From Planococcaceae bacterium UBA3378 (GTDB lineage: Bacteria; Bacillota; Bacilli; Bacillales_A; Planococcaceae): a stretch of DNA of 19,665 nucleotides. This document shows positions 14,068-19,665 of the stretch, in pieces (positions within the stretch are counted from its first letter, which is position 1; every line of letters begins with the position of its first letter). The notes under the pieces were generated by a model. It saw only the letters and a list, made by a program, of their open reading frames with translations, had not been told where the DNA came from and made no database searches. The position numbers were made by a program, and so were the translations under genes. The stretch covers positions 12,238-31,902 of the forward strand of contig DEQA01000107.1 of NCBI GenBank assembly GCA_002359075.1. Direction: 5' to 3'.

Positions 14068-14097
14068 TTGTAGTTTTCATGATATTCATAGTATAAT
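14068..14097 (+). promoter_or_regulatory. Candidate promoter of a small RNA
   Basis: A perfect -10 TATAAT (14092-14097) with TTGTAG (14068-14073) 18 nt upstream; the -35 matches only its TTG. Start expected near 14104. There is no ORF between it and the terminator at 14161-14175. Confidence 0.45.
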
Positions 14098-14103
14098 TCA
14101 GTA

Positions 14104-14175
14104 TAGTTTAAATTCATTCAGCCAAATTTTCCATTGAGACAGCAGTGGAACCAAATGCAGTTTGGCTATTTTTTT
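14104..14175 (+). ncRNA. Candidate small RNA or attenuator between spoIIP and lepA
   Basis: A unit of about 72 nt lies between a TATAAT promoter and a T7 run (14169-14175). AGCCAAA (14120-14126) pairs with TTTGGCT (14161-14167), enclosing an inner stem TTCCA/TGGAA (14129-14133, 14146-14150). Alternatively CCAAA (14151-14155) pairs with TTTGG (14161-14165) as a small terminator hairpin. The two folds exclude each other. It encodes no peptide. It could be a free small RNA or a terminator/antiterminator leader affecting lepA. No known RNA family is recognised. Confidence 0.4.
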
Positions 14176-14196
14176 ATGGGGAGCAGTGCCTGCTGA

Positions 14197-14325
14197 ATGA
14201 GTTTATTGCCTCCGGTGGATGTCATGGATTTTGAGGAGAACGGTGAAACGATTCTGATCGCGGGAAGAGTCCTTATATCAGTCCTCTCTCAAAGTCCAGG
14301 CACAATTACGCCGAGGCGTAATTGA
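14197..14325 (+). CDS. Possible 42-residue ORF upstream of lepA
   Basis: ATG 14197 opens a frame beginning MSLLPPVDVMDFEENGETI and ending at TGA 14323-14325. The stop lies inside a hairpin just before the lepA ribosome site. A GGGGAG stretch is present upstream but about 13 nt away, so initiation would be weak. The product resembles nothing I recognise; it could be a leader peptide of lepA, a remnant, or chance. Confidence 0.22.
   Translation: MSLLPPVDVMDFEENGETILIAGRVLISVLSQSPGTITPRRN
14303..14324 (+). repeat. Perfect 9-bp hairpin before the lepA ribosome site
   Basis: CAATTACGC (14303-14311) and GCGTAATTG (14316-14324) pair perfectly around CGAG. In addition CTTATATCA (14272-14280) can pair with TGATATAGG (14323-14331), which includes the start of the lepA ribosome site. 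No T-run follows. Possible 5' UTR control or mRNA stability element. Confidence 0.45.
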
Positions 14326-14344
14326 TATAGGAGTGGACAAATAC

Positions 14345-16171
14345 ATGAACCGAGAACAACGTTTAAAACGCCAAGAGAATATTCGTAACTTCTCTATTAT
14401 CGCACATATTGACCACGGAAAGTCTACGCTGGCTGACCGTATTTTGGAACAGACAAAATCCGTTACACATCGTGAAATGAAATCACAGTTGTTGGATTCG
14501 ATGGATTTAGAGCGGGAACGCGGCATTACGATTAAATTAAATGCCGTTCAATTGAAATATACTGCCAAGGACGGGGAGACGTATACGTTCCACTTAATCG
14601 ATACACCGGGACACGTCGACTTCACCTATGAAGTATCACGTTCGTTAGCAGCCTGTGAAGGGGCAATCCTTGTCGTGGATGCGGCACAGGGAATTGAAGC
14701 GCAAACATTAGCAAACGTATACCTTGCGCTGGATAACGATTTAGAAATTTTGCCTGTTATTAATAAAATTGACTTGCCGGCTGCTGATCCGGAGCGTGTA
14801 CGCCAGGAAGTAGAGGATGTCATTGGACTGGATGCTTCCGAGGCTGTGCTGGCATCTGCAAAAGCCGGCATTGGGATTGAAGATATTTTAGAGCAGATTG
14901 TCGAGAAGGTTCCAGCACCAAACGGCGACCCGGAAGCTCCGCTGCAAGCATTGATTTTTGACTCTGTCTATGACGCATATAAAGGTGTTATTATTTCGAT
15001 CCGTATTATGAATGGAACAGTGAAACCTGGCGACAAAATTAAAATGATGGCTACAGGTGCAGAATTCGAAGTAATTGAAGTGGGGATCCATACACCAAAA
15101 GCGGTGCCGCAAGCTGAATTGACAGTAGGAGATGTAGGGTATTTAACAGCGTCTATTAAAAATGTAGCCGATACACGTGTAGGGGACACGGTCACATCCG
15201 CTATCAAGCCGGCTGCTGAACCACTGCCTGGTTACCGCCGTTTAAACCCGATGGTATATTGCGGTTTATATCCGATCGATACAGCGAAATACAATGATCT
15301 GCGTGAAGCGCTGGAAAAGCTTGAGCTGAACGACTCGGCATTGCAGTATGAGCCGGAAACATCACAAGCGCTCGGATTTGGCTTCCGCTGCGGATTCCTT
15401 GGGCTGTTGCATATGGAAATTATTCAAGAACGTATTGAGCGTGAATTCAATATTGACTTGATTACAACAGCGCCATCTGTAATCTATGAGGTGCATATGA
15501 CAGACGGCGAATCAATTAAAGTCGATAACCCATCCATGATGCCGGATCCACAGAAGATTGACCGAATTGAGGAGCCATATGTAAAAGCAACCATTATGGT
15601 TCCGAATGATTATGTTGGAGCCGTTATGGAGCTTTGCCAGCTGAAGCGCGGTAACTTCATGACAATGGATTATATTGATACGACACGAGTATCTATCCAA
15701 TATGAAATCCCGCTTTCAGAAATTGTTTATGATTTCTTCGATCATTTGAAATCCAATACAAAAGGCTATGCATCCTTCGATTATGAGCTGATTGGTTACA
15801 AACCATCGAAGCTTGTGAAAATGGATATTCTATTAAATGCCGAGCAGGTTGATGCGCTGAGCTTTATCGTACACCGTGATTTTGCATATGACCGCGGAAA
15901 AGTAATTGTAGAGAAGCTGAAAGAGCTTATTCCGCGCCAGCAATTCGAAGTTCCAGTACAGGCGGCGATCGGTCAAAAAATTATTGCCCGTTCTACAATC
16001 AAGGCAATCCGCAAAAATGTATTGGCCAAATGTTACGGCGGGGACATTTCCCGTAAACGTAAACTGTTGGATAAGCAAAAAGAAGGTAAGAAACGTATGA
16101 AGCAGGTCGGCTCTGTAGAAGTGCCGCAGGAGGCATTCATGGCGGTTCTGAAGATGGACGATACGAAGTAA
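14345..16171 (+). CDS. lepA: Elongation factor 4 (LepA), back-translocating GTPase
   Basis: A 608-residue ribosome-associated GTPase implicated in back-translocation and in ribosome biogenesis. Seen: G1 AHIDHGKST (residues 20-28), RGITIK (G2), DTPGH (G3), NKIDLP (G4) and SAK (G5). Domain II (KALIFDS-type start) and the EF-G-like domains follow, then the LepA-specific C-terminal domain ending in KCYGGDISRKRKLLDKQKEGKKRMKQVGSVEVPQEAFMAVLKMDD, whose basic tail contacts rRNA. Length is normal for the family and the sequence is highly conserved. ATG 14345 is preferred (AGGAG about 11 nt upstream); an in-frame GTG at 14333 overlaps that ribosome site. It stands alone, with a long structured leader and two terminators after it. 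Confidence 0.97.
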   Translation: MNREQRLKRQENIRNFSIIAHIDHGKSTLADRILEQTKSVTHREMKSQLLDSMDLERERGITIKLNAVQLKYTAKDGETYTFHLIDTPGHVDFTYEVSRSLAACEGAILVVDAAQGIEAQTLANVYLALDNDLEILPVINKIDLPAADPERVRQEVEDVIGLDASEAVLASAKAGIGIEDILEQIVEKVPAPNGDPEAPLQALIFDSVYDAYKGVIISIRIMNGTVKPGDKIKMMATGAEFEVIEVGIHTPKAVPQAELTVGDVGYLTASIKNVADTRVGDTVTSAIKPAAEPLPGYRRLNPMVYCGLYPIDTAKYNDLREALEKLELNDSALQYEPETSQALGFGFRCGFLGLLHMEIIQERIEREFNIDLITTAPSVIYEVHMTDGESIKVDNPSMMPDPQKIDRIEEPYVKATIMVPNDYVGAVMELCQLKRGNFMTMDYIDTTRVSIQYEIPLSEIVYDFFDHLKSNTKGYASFDYELIGYKPSKLVKMDILLNAEQVDALSFIVHRDFAYDRGKVIVEKLKELIPRQQFEVPVQAAIGQKIIARSTIKAIRKNVLAKCYGGDISRKRKLLDKQKEGKKRMKQVGSVEVPQEAFMAVLKMDDTK

Positions 16172-16220
16172 TACTTTTAAAATCATATTTATCAGTCAGT
16201 TAATCTGACGGGAAAAAATC

Positions 16221-16247
16221 AAAACGGTGGCAAACGCCACCGTTTTT
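16221..16247 (+). terminator. lepA: Terminator of lepA
   Basis: AAAACGGTGGC (16221-16231) pairs perfectly with GCCACCGTTTT (16236-16246) around AAAC, followed by TTTTT and a further T6 run. A classic intrinsic terminator 50 nt after the lepA stop. Confidence 0.95.
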
Positions 16248-16274
16248 AATATTTTTTCAGCACTATAAGTCCTT

Positions 16275-16320
16275 GGCGAGGGGGCCTGAAATATCAGCCT
16301 CTCTCGCCTTCTTTTTGTTT
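16275..16320 (+). terminator. Second terminator-like hairpin after lepA
   Basis: GGCGAGGGGGCCTGA (16275-16289) pairs with TCAGCCTCTCTCGCC (16294-16308) at 14 of 15 positions (two G-T pairs), with a 4-nt loop, followed by TTCTTTTTGTTT. It comes only 27 nt after the first terminator with no gene between, so it acts as a backup or marks a lost gene. Confidence 0.8.
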
Positions 16321-16822
16321 CTTTCGGAAAGGGCGTTAGTTAAAGGCCGCTCTGTCACAGGGTCGTCAATTTTATAAATCTGCTTAAAAGTTAGTACATT
16401 CATGCTATGAGGTAACGCTTTATTTTTATAATCATTCTATTTTTAAAAGTTTCTGATTAAAAATGATAGAAATAATACACTTCATCCGAGCGCACCATAA
16501 CCAATACAATAATTACAAAAAAATATCTATAAGGTAAAAAATACTATTTCCAGAAAATAGATATTAAAAATAATTATTTTTTACAGAACTTTTATTAAAT
16601 TTATGCTTGTGAGAAAATCGAGTTAATAGTAATATAAAGATATAAAGAGAAATAGTGCTAAAAGCGTTCTGTTTTAAACGACTATTAGTACATATGTTGC
16701 ATTTACAAGAGGTAAAGTCAAAATTTAGGTTGCTTTTTGTATGAAAGCAATAAAGACACATCGGTGAGGTGGAGAAGCGCTGGTCACGGTAGCTGGTATT
16801 TTACTAGAGGGGGATGATGTTA
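16321..16822. other. AT-rich intergenic region
   Basis: About 500 bp, strongly AT-rich from about 16420 to 16700, unlike the flanking genes. It contains an inverted repeat AATATCTAT / ATAGATATT (16522-16530, 16557-16565) and a short stem TTGCTTT / AAAGCAA (16730-16736, 16744-16750). No convincing gene: the one long minus-strand frame (16564-16761) lacks a ribosome site and has a low-complexity product. No clear promoter for the downstream gene was found. Confidence 0.5.
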
Positions 16823-17149
16823 ATGTCAAAGCAAATTGAAATTAATGTTCCAGAATGGTTTGAAATGGATGAACTGGCAACGCTGGATACAATTATCAGT
16901 CCGACTGCGGAAAATGTAGGGATATTAGTAGCAGGAGAAAACTTAAACTATACAAGAGCTTGCTGCCCGACAGTACGTTTGTATTTGTTGCAAATGATCG
17001 ACGGGAAATTTGAAGTGACAAAGGAATTAGATGCTTTCCCATTCCGTACGGGGGATGAAGCTATTCTTTTTTCTGAAAAGCTGCGGAGCTTGAACGCCCT
17101 TGACCTCGTCATGTTAATGAATAAGGAACAACCGATTTTTACAGCCTGA
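16823..17149 (+). CDS. Hypothetical protein, 108 residues
   Basis: Not recognised. It is a soluble, mildly acidic protein without signal peptide or membrane helix. It begins MSKQIEINVPEWFEMDEL and has a central hydrophobic strand NVGILVAGENL, a CC pair in RACCPTVRLYLLQM and a C-terminal helix-like segment GDEAILFSEKLRSLNALDLVMLMN. The layout suggests a small alpha/beta domain. The start with the best ribosome site spacing is ATG 16823 (GAGGGGG at 16807-16813, 9 nt); ATGs at 16814 and 16817 are too close or out of frame. It has its own strong terminator, so it is probably a real expressed gene. It stands between lepA and hemW, which are adjacent in B. subtilis, so it is a lineage-specific insertion relative to that order. 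No function is proposed. Confidence 0.72.
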   Translation: MSKQIEINVPEWFEMDELATLDTIISPTAENVGILVAGENLNYTRACCPTVRLYLLQMIDGKFEVTKELDAFPFRTGDEAILFSEKLRSLNALDLVMLMNKEQPIFTA

Positions 17150-17165
17150 ATATTTACTCATTTTC

Positions 17166-17196
17166 CGTATTCGCAAAAAGCGAATACGTTTTTTTT
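17166..17196 (+). terminator. Terminator of the hypothetical gene
   Basis: CGTATTCGC (17166-17174) and GCGAATACG (17180-17188) form a perfect 9-bp stem with loop AAAAA, followed by T8 (17189-17196). It lies 16 nt after the stop. Confidence 0.95.
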
Positions 17197-17205
17197 GCGT
17201 GAAAA

Positions 17206-17233
17206 TTGTATTTTATTTCTGAATAGGTACAAT
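17206..17233 (+). promoter_or_regulatory. hemW: Candidate promoter for hemW
   Basis: TTGTAT (17206-17211), a 16-nt spacer and TACAAT (17228-17233). The -10 is good (five of six); the -35 keeps only TTG. It sits right after the preceding terminator, and start near 17240 would leave a 30-nt leader. Confidence 0.45.
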
Positions 17234-17269
17234 GAAAAGGTACAAAGTAAAAATGAGGGAAGTGATTGT

Positions 17270-18415
17270 ATGGCGCGAGGAGTGTATATTCATATCCCTT
17301 TTTGTCATCAAATATGTAATTATTGCGATTTTAATAAAGTGTTCTTTAAAAATCAGCCAGTTGATGAATATATAGAGGCAGTAGGAATGGAAATGAAGAT
17401 GGCTGTAAACAAAAAGCCGGAAGCCTTCGCAGATATCGAGACCGTTTTTCTCGGCGGCGGGACGCCAACCGCTTTAACAGCAAAGCAAATTACGCGTTTA
17501 TTAGAAATTATTCGTACCTATCTCCCAATGGAACATGTAGTGGAATTCAGCTCGGAGGCTAATCCGGATGAGCTTTCTGCGGAAAAGCTGACTGCTCTTC
17601 GAGAAGGCGGGGTAAATAGATTGAGCATGGGTGTCCAGTCATTCGATCAGGATTTGCTGAAAAAAATAGGAAGAACACATTCGAATGATCATGTATATGA
17701 CACGATTGCGCTAGCAAAAAAAGCAGGCTTCACAAACATGAGTATCGATCTTATGTACGGACTTCCGCACCAGACGATGGAGCAATGGAGGGAGACGCTG
17801 AGACTGGCGCTGGAACTTAAATTGCCCCATTACTCGGCTTATTCGTTAATCGTGGAACCAAAGACAATTTTTTATATTCAATATGCAAAAGGCCGTCTTG
17901 CATTACCGACCGAAGACCTTGAAGCTGATATGTATGACGTATTGATGAAGGAAATGGAGGCACATGGTCTTGCCCAATACGAAATCAGCAACTTTGCTAA
18001 ACCGGGTTTTGCTTCCATCCACAATAAAATTTACTGGGACAATGATGAATATGCAGGTTTCGGAGCGGGTGCACACGGTTATGTTGATGGTGTAAGGTAT
18101 TCTAATCACGGCCCAATTAAAAAATATATGGAAGCAGTGGAATCAGGACAGTTGCCGATCATTCACGAGCATATAGTTTCTCCGTTAGAACGGTTGGAAG
18201 AACAGATGTTTTTGGGACTGCGGAAAACTGACGGAATAGAAGCGGCTATTTTTGAGCAAAAATTCAATGAAACGATTTGGGCGAAGTACCGTACTGTAAT
18301 AGAAGAACTTACACAAAAAGGGTTTTTAGAAAGTGATGAAAAGGGAATTCGGCTAACGCGCAACGGAAGATTTGTCGGAAATGAAGTATTTCAACAATTT
18401 TTGCTTGAAGAGTAG
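17270..18415 (+). CDS. hemW: Radical SAM heme chaperone HemW (HemN-like)
   Basis: A 381-residue radical SAM protein of the HemN/HemW group. Seen: HIPFCHQICNYCDFNK with the 4Fe-4S cluster cysteines 12, 16 and 19 (CX3CX2C). The residue after the third Cys is Asp-Phe, without the extra Cys of true oxygen-independent coproporphyrinogen oxidases, which points to HemW, a heme-binding chaperone. Also FLGGGTPT (SAM contact), SSEANPDEL, RLSMGVQSFD and SIDLMYGLPHQT, all typical. The C-terminal HemN domain has HNKIYWDNDEYAGFGAGAHG. ATG 17270 has GAGGGA 9 nt upstream; the in-frame extension to 17195 runs through the promoter and terminator. Many genomes label it hemN. Confidence 0.93.
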   Translation: MARGVYIHIPFCHQICNYCDFNKVFFKNQPVDEYIEAVGMEMKMAVNKKPEAFADIETVFLGGGTPTALTAKQITRLLEIIRTYLPMEHVVEFSSEANPDELSAEKLTALREGGVNRLSMGVQSFDQDLLKKIGRTHSNDHVYDTIALAKKAGFTNMSIDLMYGLPHQTMEQWRETLRLALELKLPHYSAYSLIVEPKTIFYIQYAKGRLALPTEDLEADMYDVLMKEMEAHGLAQYEISNFAKPGFASIHNKIYWDNDEYAGFGAGAHGYVDGVRYSNHGPIKKYMEAVESGQLPIIHEHIVSPLERLEEQMFLGLRKTDGIEAAIFEQKFNETIWAKYRTVIEELTQKGFLESDEKGIRLTRNGRFVGNEVFQQFLLEE

Positions 18416-18424
18416 CCAATTTCG

Positions 18425-18453
18425 TTGACAGAAAAACAGGGATTTGTTAATTT
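18425..18453 (+). promoter_or_regulatory. hrcA: Sigma-A promoter of the hrcA operon
   Basis: A perfect -35 TTGACA (18425-18430) lies just upstream of the CIRCE operator. The -10 is ambiguous in the AT-rich stretch TTAATTTATTATATAG; with a 17-nt spacer it would be TAATTT (18448-18453). The -35 is clear, the -10 is not. Confidence 0.55.
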
Positions 18454-18464
18454 ATTATATAGTA

Positions 18465-18491
18465 TTAGCACTCGTAATCGATGAGTGCTAA
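18465..18491 (+). promoter_or_regulatory. CIRCE operator (HrcA binding site)
   Basis: TTAGCACTC-N9-GAGTGCTAA is an exact match to the CIRCE inverted repeat (spacer GTAATCGAT). It lies 14 nt before the hrcA start codon, between the promoter and the ribosome site, so HrcA represses its own operon at normal temperature, as known for class I heat-shock genes. Confidence 0.98.
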
Positions 18492-18505
18492 CAGAGGTGA
18501 TGAGC

Positions 18506-19534
18506 ATGTTAACAAATCGGCAGTTACAAATTTTACAAGTAATCGTTGATGATTTCGTGTCGTCTGCCCAGCCTGTGGGGTCTCGCCAAATTTCCAAAAA
18601 AGACTGGATTACATTTAGTCCCGCAACAATCCGCAATGAAATGGCGGATCTGGAGGAATTAGGTTTTTTAGAAAAAACCCATACTTCCTCAGGACGAGTC
18701 CCTTCTGAAAAAGGGTATCGTTTTTATGTGGACCATTTATTGCAGCCTCAAATCATGTCAGCTGATGAAGTGAGCCAGATTCAATCTGTCTTTAAACGGC
18801 AAATTGTCGAAGCAGAGCAGCTCATTAAAGAGTCGGCAAATATTTTGTCGGAGCTGACGACATATACAACGGTATTACTTGGACCTGACGTTCAGCGTCA
18901 TAAAGTAAAAAGGTTCCAGATTGTCCCACTATCAGAGGATAGTGCTGTAGCCATCATTGTGACAGACAATGGGCATGTGGAAAATCGGGTATTTACATTA
19001 CCGGAGGGCTTCAATCCTTCAGACATCGAAAAAATGGTCAATATTCTAAATGAACGTTTAATTGGTGTTTCACTGCAGGATCTTCACCTTAAGCTTGAGC
19101 TCGAAGCACTCGCTGTATTGCGGCAGCATATCCATACAGCAGATGCAGTGATTCAGTCCTTGATGCAGGTAGCAAGCGGCCAGAAGGAAGGCAAAGTCTA
19201 TTATGCAGGCAAGACGAATATGCTCAACCAGCCCGAGTTCCATGATTTGAACAAGGTTCGCATGTTTATGGAGCTGATGGATAAAGATAGCCAAGTGCAG
19301 AGCTTATTCAAGCCAATAGATTCAGGTATTCAAATCCGGATTGGTTCGGAAAATAACCACTTAGCTATAGAAAATTGTAGTGTTATTACCGCTTCATATG
19401 GAGCTGGGGAGGAGCGCGGTTCCATTGCCATCATCGGACCGACACGTATGGATTACCGGCGTGTAGTAACGATTATGGATATCATGCGCCGCGGATTATC
19501 TCATGCCCTTTCCCATCGTAATGACTCTCTATAA
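18506..19534 (+). CDS. hrcA: Heat-inducible transcription repressor HrcA
   Basis: A 342-residue repressor of class I heat-shock genes; its activity is maintained by GroEL (family knowledge). Seen: the N-terminal winged helix with MLTNRQLQILQVIVDDFVSSAQPVGSRQI and SPATIRNEMADLEELGFLEKTHTSSGRVPSEKGYRFYVD (residues 1 to about 78), a GAF-like middle and the C-terminal ENCSVITASYG, followed by IGPTRMDYRRVVTIMDIM. The chosen ATG is 18506, following AGAGGTGA. In-frame GTG 18485 lies in the CIRCE arm and ATG 18500 overlaps the ribosome site, so both are rejected. CIRCE is immediately upstream, giving autoregulation. grpE follows after 12 nt. Confidence 0.97.
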   Translation: MLTNRQLQILQVIVDDFVSSAQPVGSRQISKKDWITFSPATIRNEMADLEELGFLEKTHTSSGRVPSEKGYRFYVDHLLQPQIMSADEVSQIQSVFKRQIVEAEQLIKESANILSELTTYTTVLLGPDVQRHKVKRFQIVPLSEDSAVAIIVTDNGHVENRVFTLPEGFNPSDIEKMVNILNERLIGVSLQDLHLKLELEALAVLRQHIHTADAVIQSLMQVASGQKEGKVYYAGKTNMLNQPEFHDLNKVRMFMELMDKDSQVQSLFKPIDSGIQIRIGSENNHLAIENCSVITASYGAGEERGSIAIIGPTRMDYRRVVTIMDIMRRGLSHALSHRNDSL

Positions 19535-19546
19535 GGAGGATATGAC

Positions 19547-19665
19547 GTGTCTAATTCGACAGACCAGAATGAAACAAAAGAAGAATTGAAACAAGAAGTG
19601 GCTGAAGACAGATTGGAAGCTAACGAACAGCAACAAGATGCTGCAGAAGAGACTACTGAAGAAAC
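19547..19665 (+). CDS. grpE: GrpE nucleotide exchange factor, N-terminal part (3' end outside window)
   Basis: Only the first 39 codons are present. GrpE is the nucleotide exchange factor of DnaK. Seen: a GTG start with AAGGAGGA (19533-19540) at ideal spacing and a very acidic, Gln-rich low-complexity start (SNSTDQNETKEELKQEV, then more Glu), which is typical of the disordered GrpE N-terminus. An ATG at 19542 is in a different frame. The call rests mainly on position after hrcA in the conserved hrcA-grpE-dnaK-dnaJ operon; the conserved GrpE core lies beyond the window. Confidence 0.85.
   Translation, partial: MSNSTDQNETKEELKQEVAEDRLEANEQQQDAAEETTEE

Noticed and set aside
16564..16761. Minus-strand 65-residue ORF in the AT-rich region with several Cys
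   Set aside because: No ribosome site before its ATG, low-complexity AT-driven composition (Phe, Asn, Lys, Ser) and no recognisable domain; most likely chance.
1..19665. Phage, insertion sequence, CRISPR array, defence island, tRNA or rRNA
   Set aside because: Read on both strands: no transposase, integrase, spaced direct repeats, clover-leaf or rRNA-like sequence was recognised.

Overview
The window is a stretch of a Firmicutes (Bacillales) chromosome. Its gene order closely follows the comE / rpsT-gpr-spoIIP-lepA / hrcA-grpE neighbourhood known from Bacillus subtilis. The protein sequences and the mixed low-to-moderate GC look like a Planococcaceae-type spore former (Lysinibacillus or Solibacillus-like); that placement is inference, not a search result. 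gpr and spoIIP show that the organism, or its recent ancestor, sporulates.

Layout. The end of psd (phosphatidylserine decarboxylase) is followed by a long co-directional housekeeping run: yqeG, yqeH, aroE, yhbY, nadD, yqeK, rsfS, yqeM. It covers ribosome assembly and silencing, NAD and shikimate synthesis, Ap4A hydrolysis and a methyltransferase. The DNA-uptake genes comEA, comEB and comEC follow and end in a strong bidirectional terminator. On the minus strand comes the small membrane protein yqzM. Then holA (polymerase III delta) and a YflT-type general stress gene with a clear sigma-B-like promoter. Next are rpsT (minus strand) and the sporulation pair gpr (sigma-G-like promoter) and spoIIP. 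A gap of about 630 bp without a confident gene separates spoIIP from lepA; it holds a terminator, a candidate small RNA and two tiny ORFs. After lepA come two terminators, an AT-rich stretch of about 500 bp and an unrecognised 108-residue gene with its own terminator. The window closes with hemW and the CIRCE-controlled heat-shock operon hrcA-grpE (grpE cut off).

No phage, insertion sequence, CRISPR array, tRNA or rRNA was seen. The most unusual signals are RNA-level. (1) The comEA leader has a long hairpin burying an ideal ribosome binding site, whose ATG opens a frame that reaches comEA only through a -1 shift at a T TTT TTA heptamer. (2) A 15-position stem buries the spoIIP ribosome binding site and ends against its ATG. 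(3) A promoter-terminator unit of about 72 nt between spoIIP and lepA could encode a small RNA with two exclusive folds. Two genes present in the B. subtilis neighbourhood, comER and yqxA, are not visible here.
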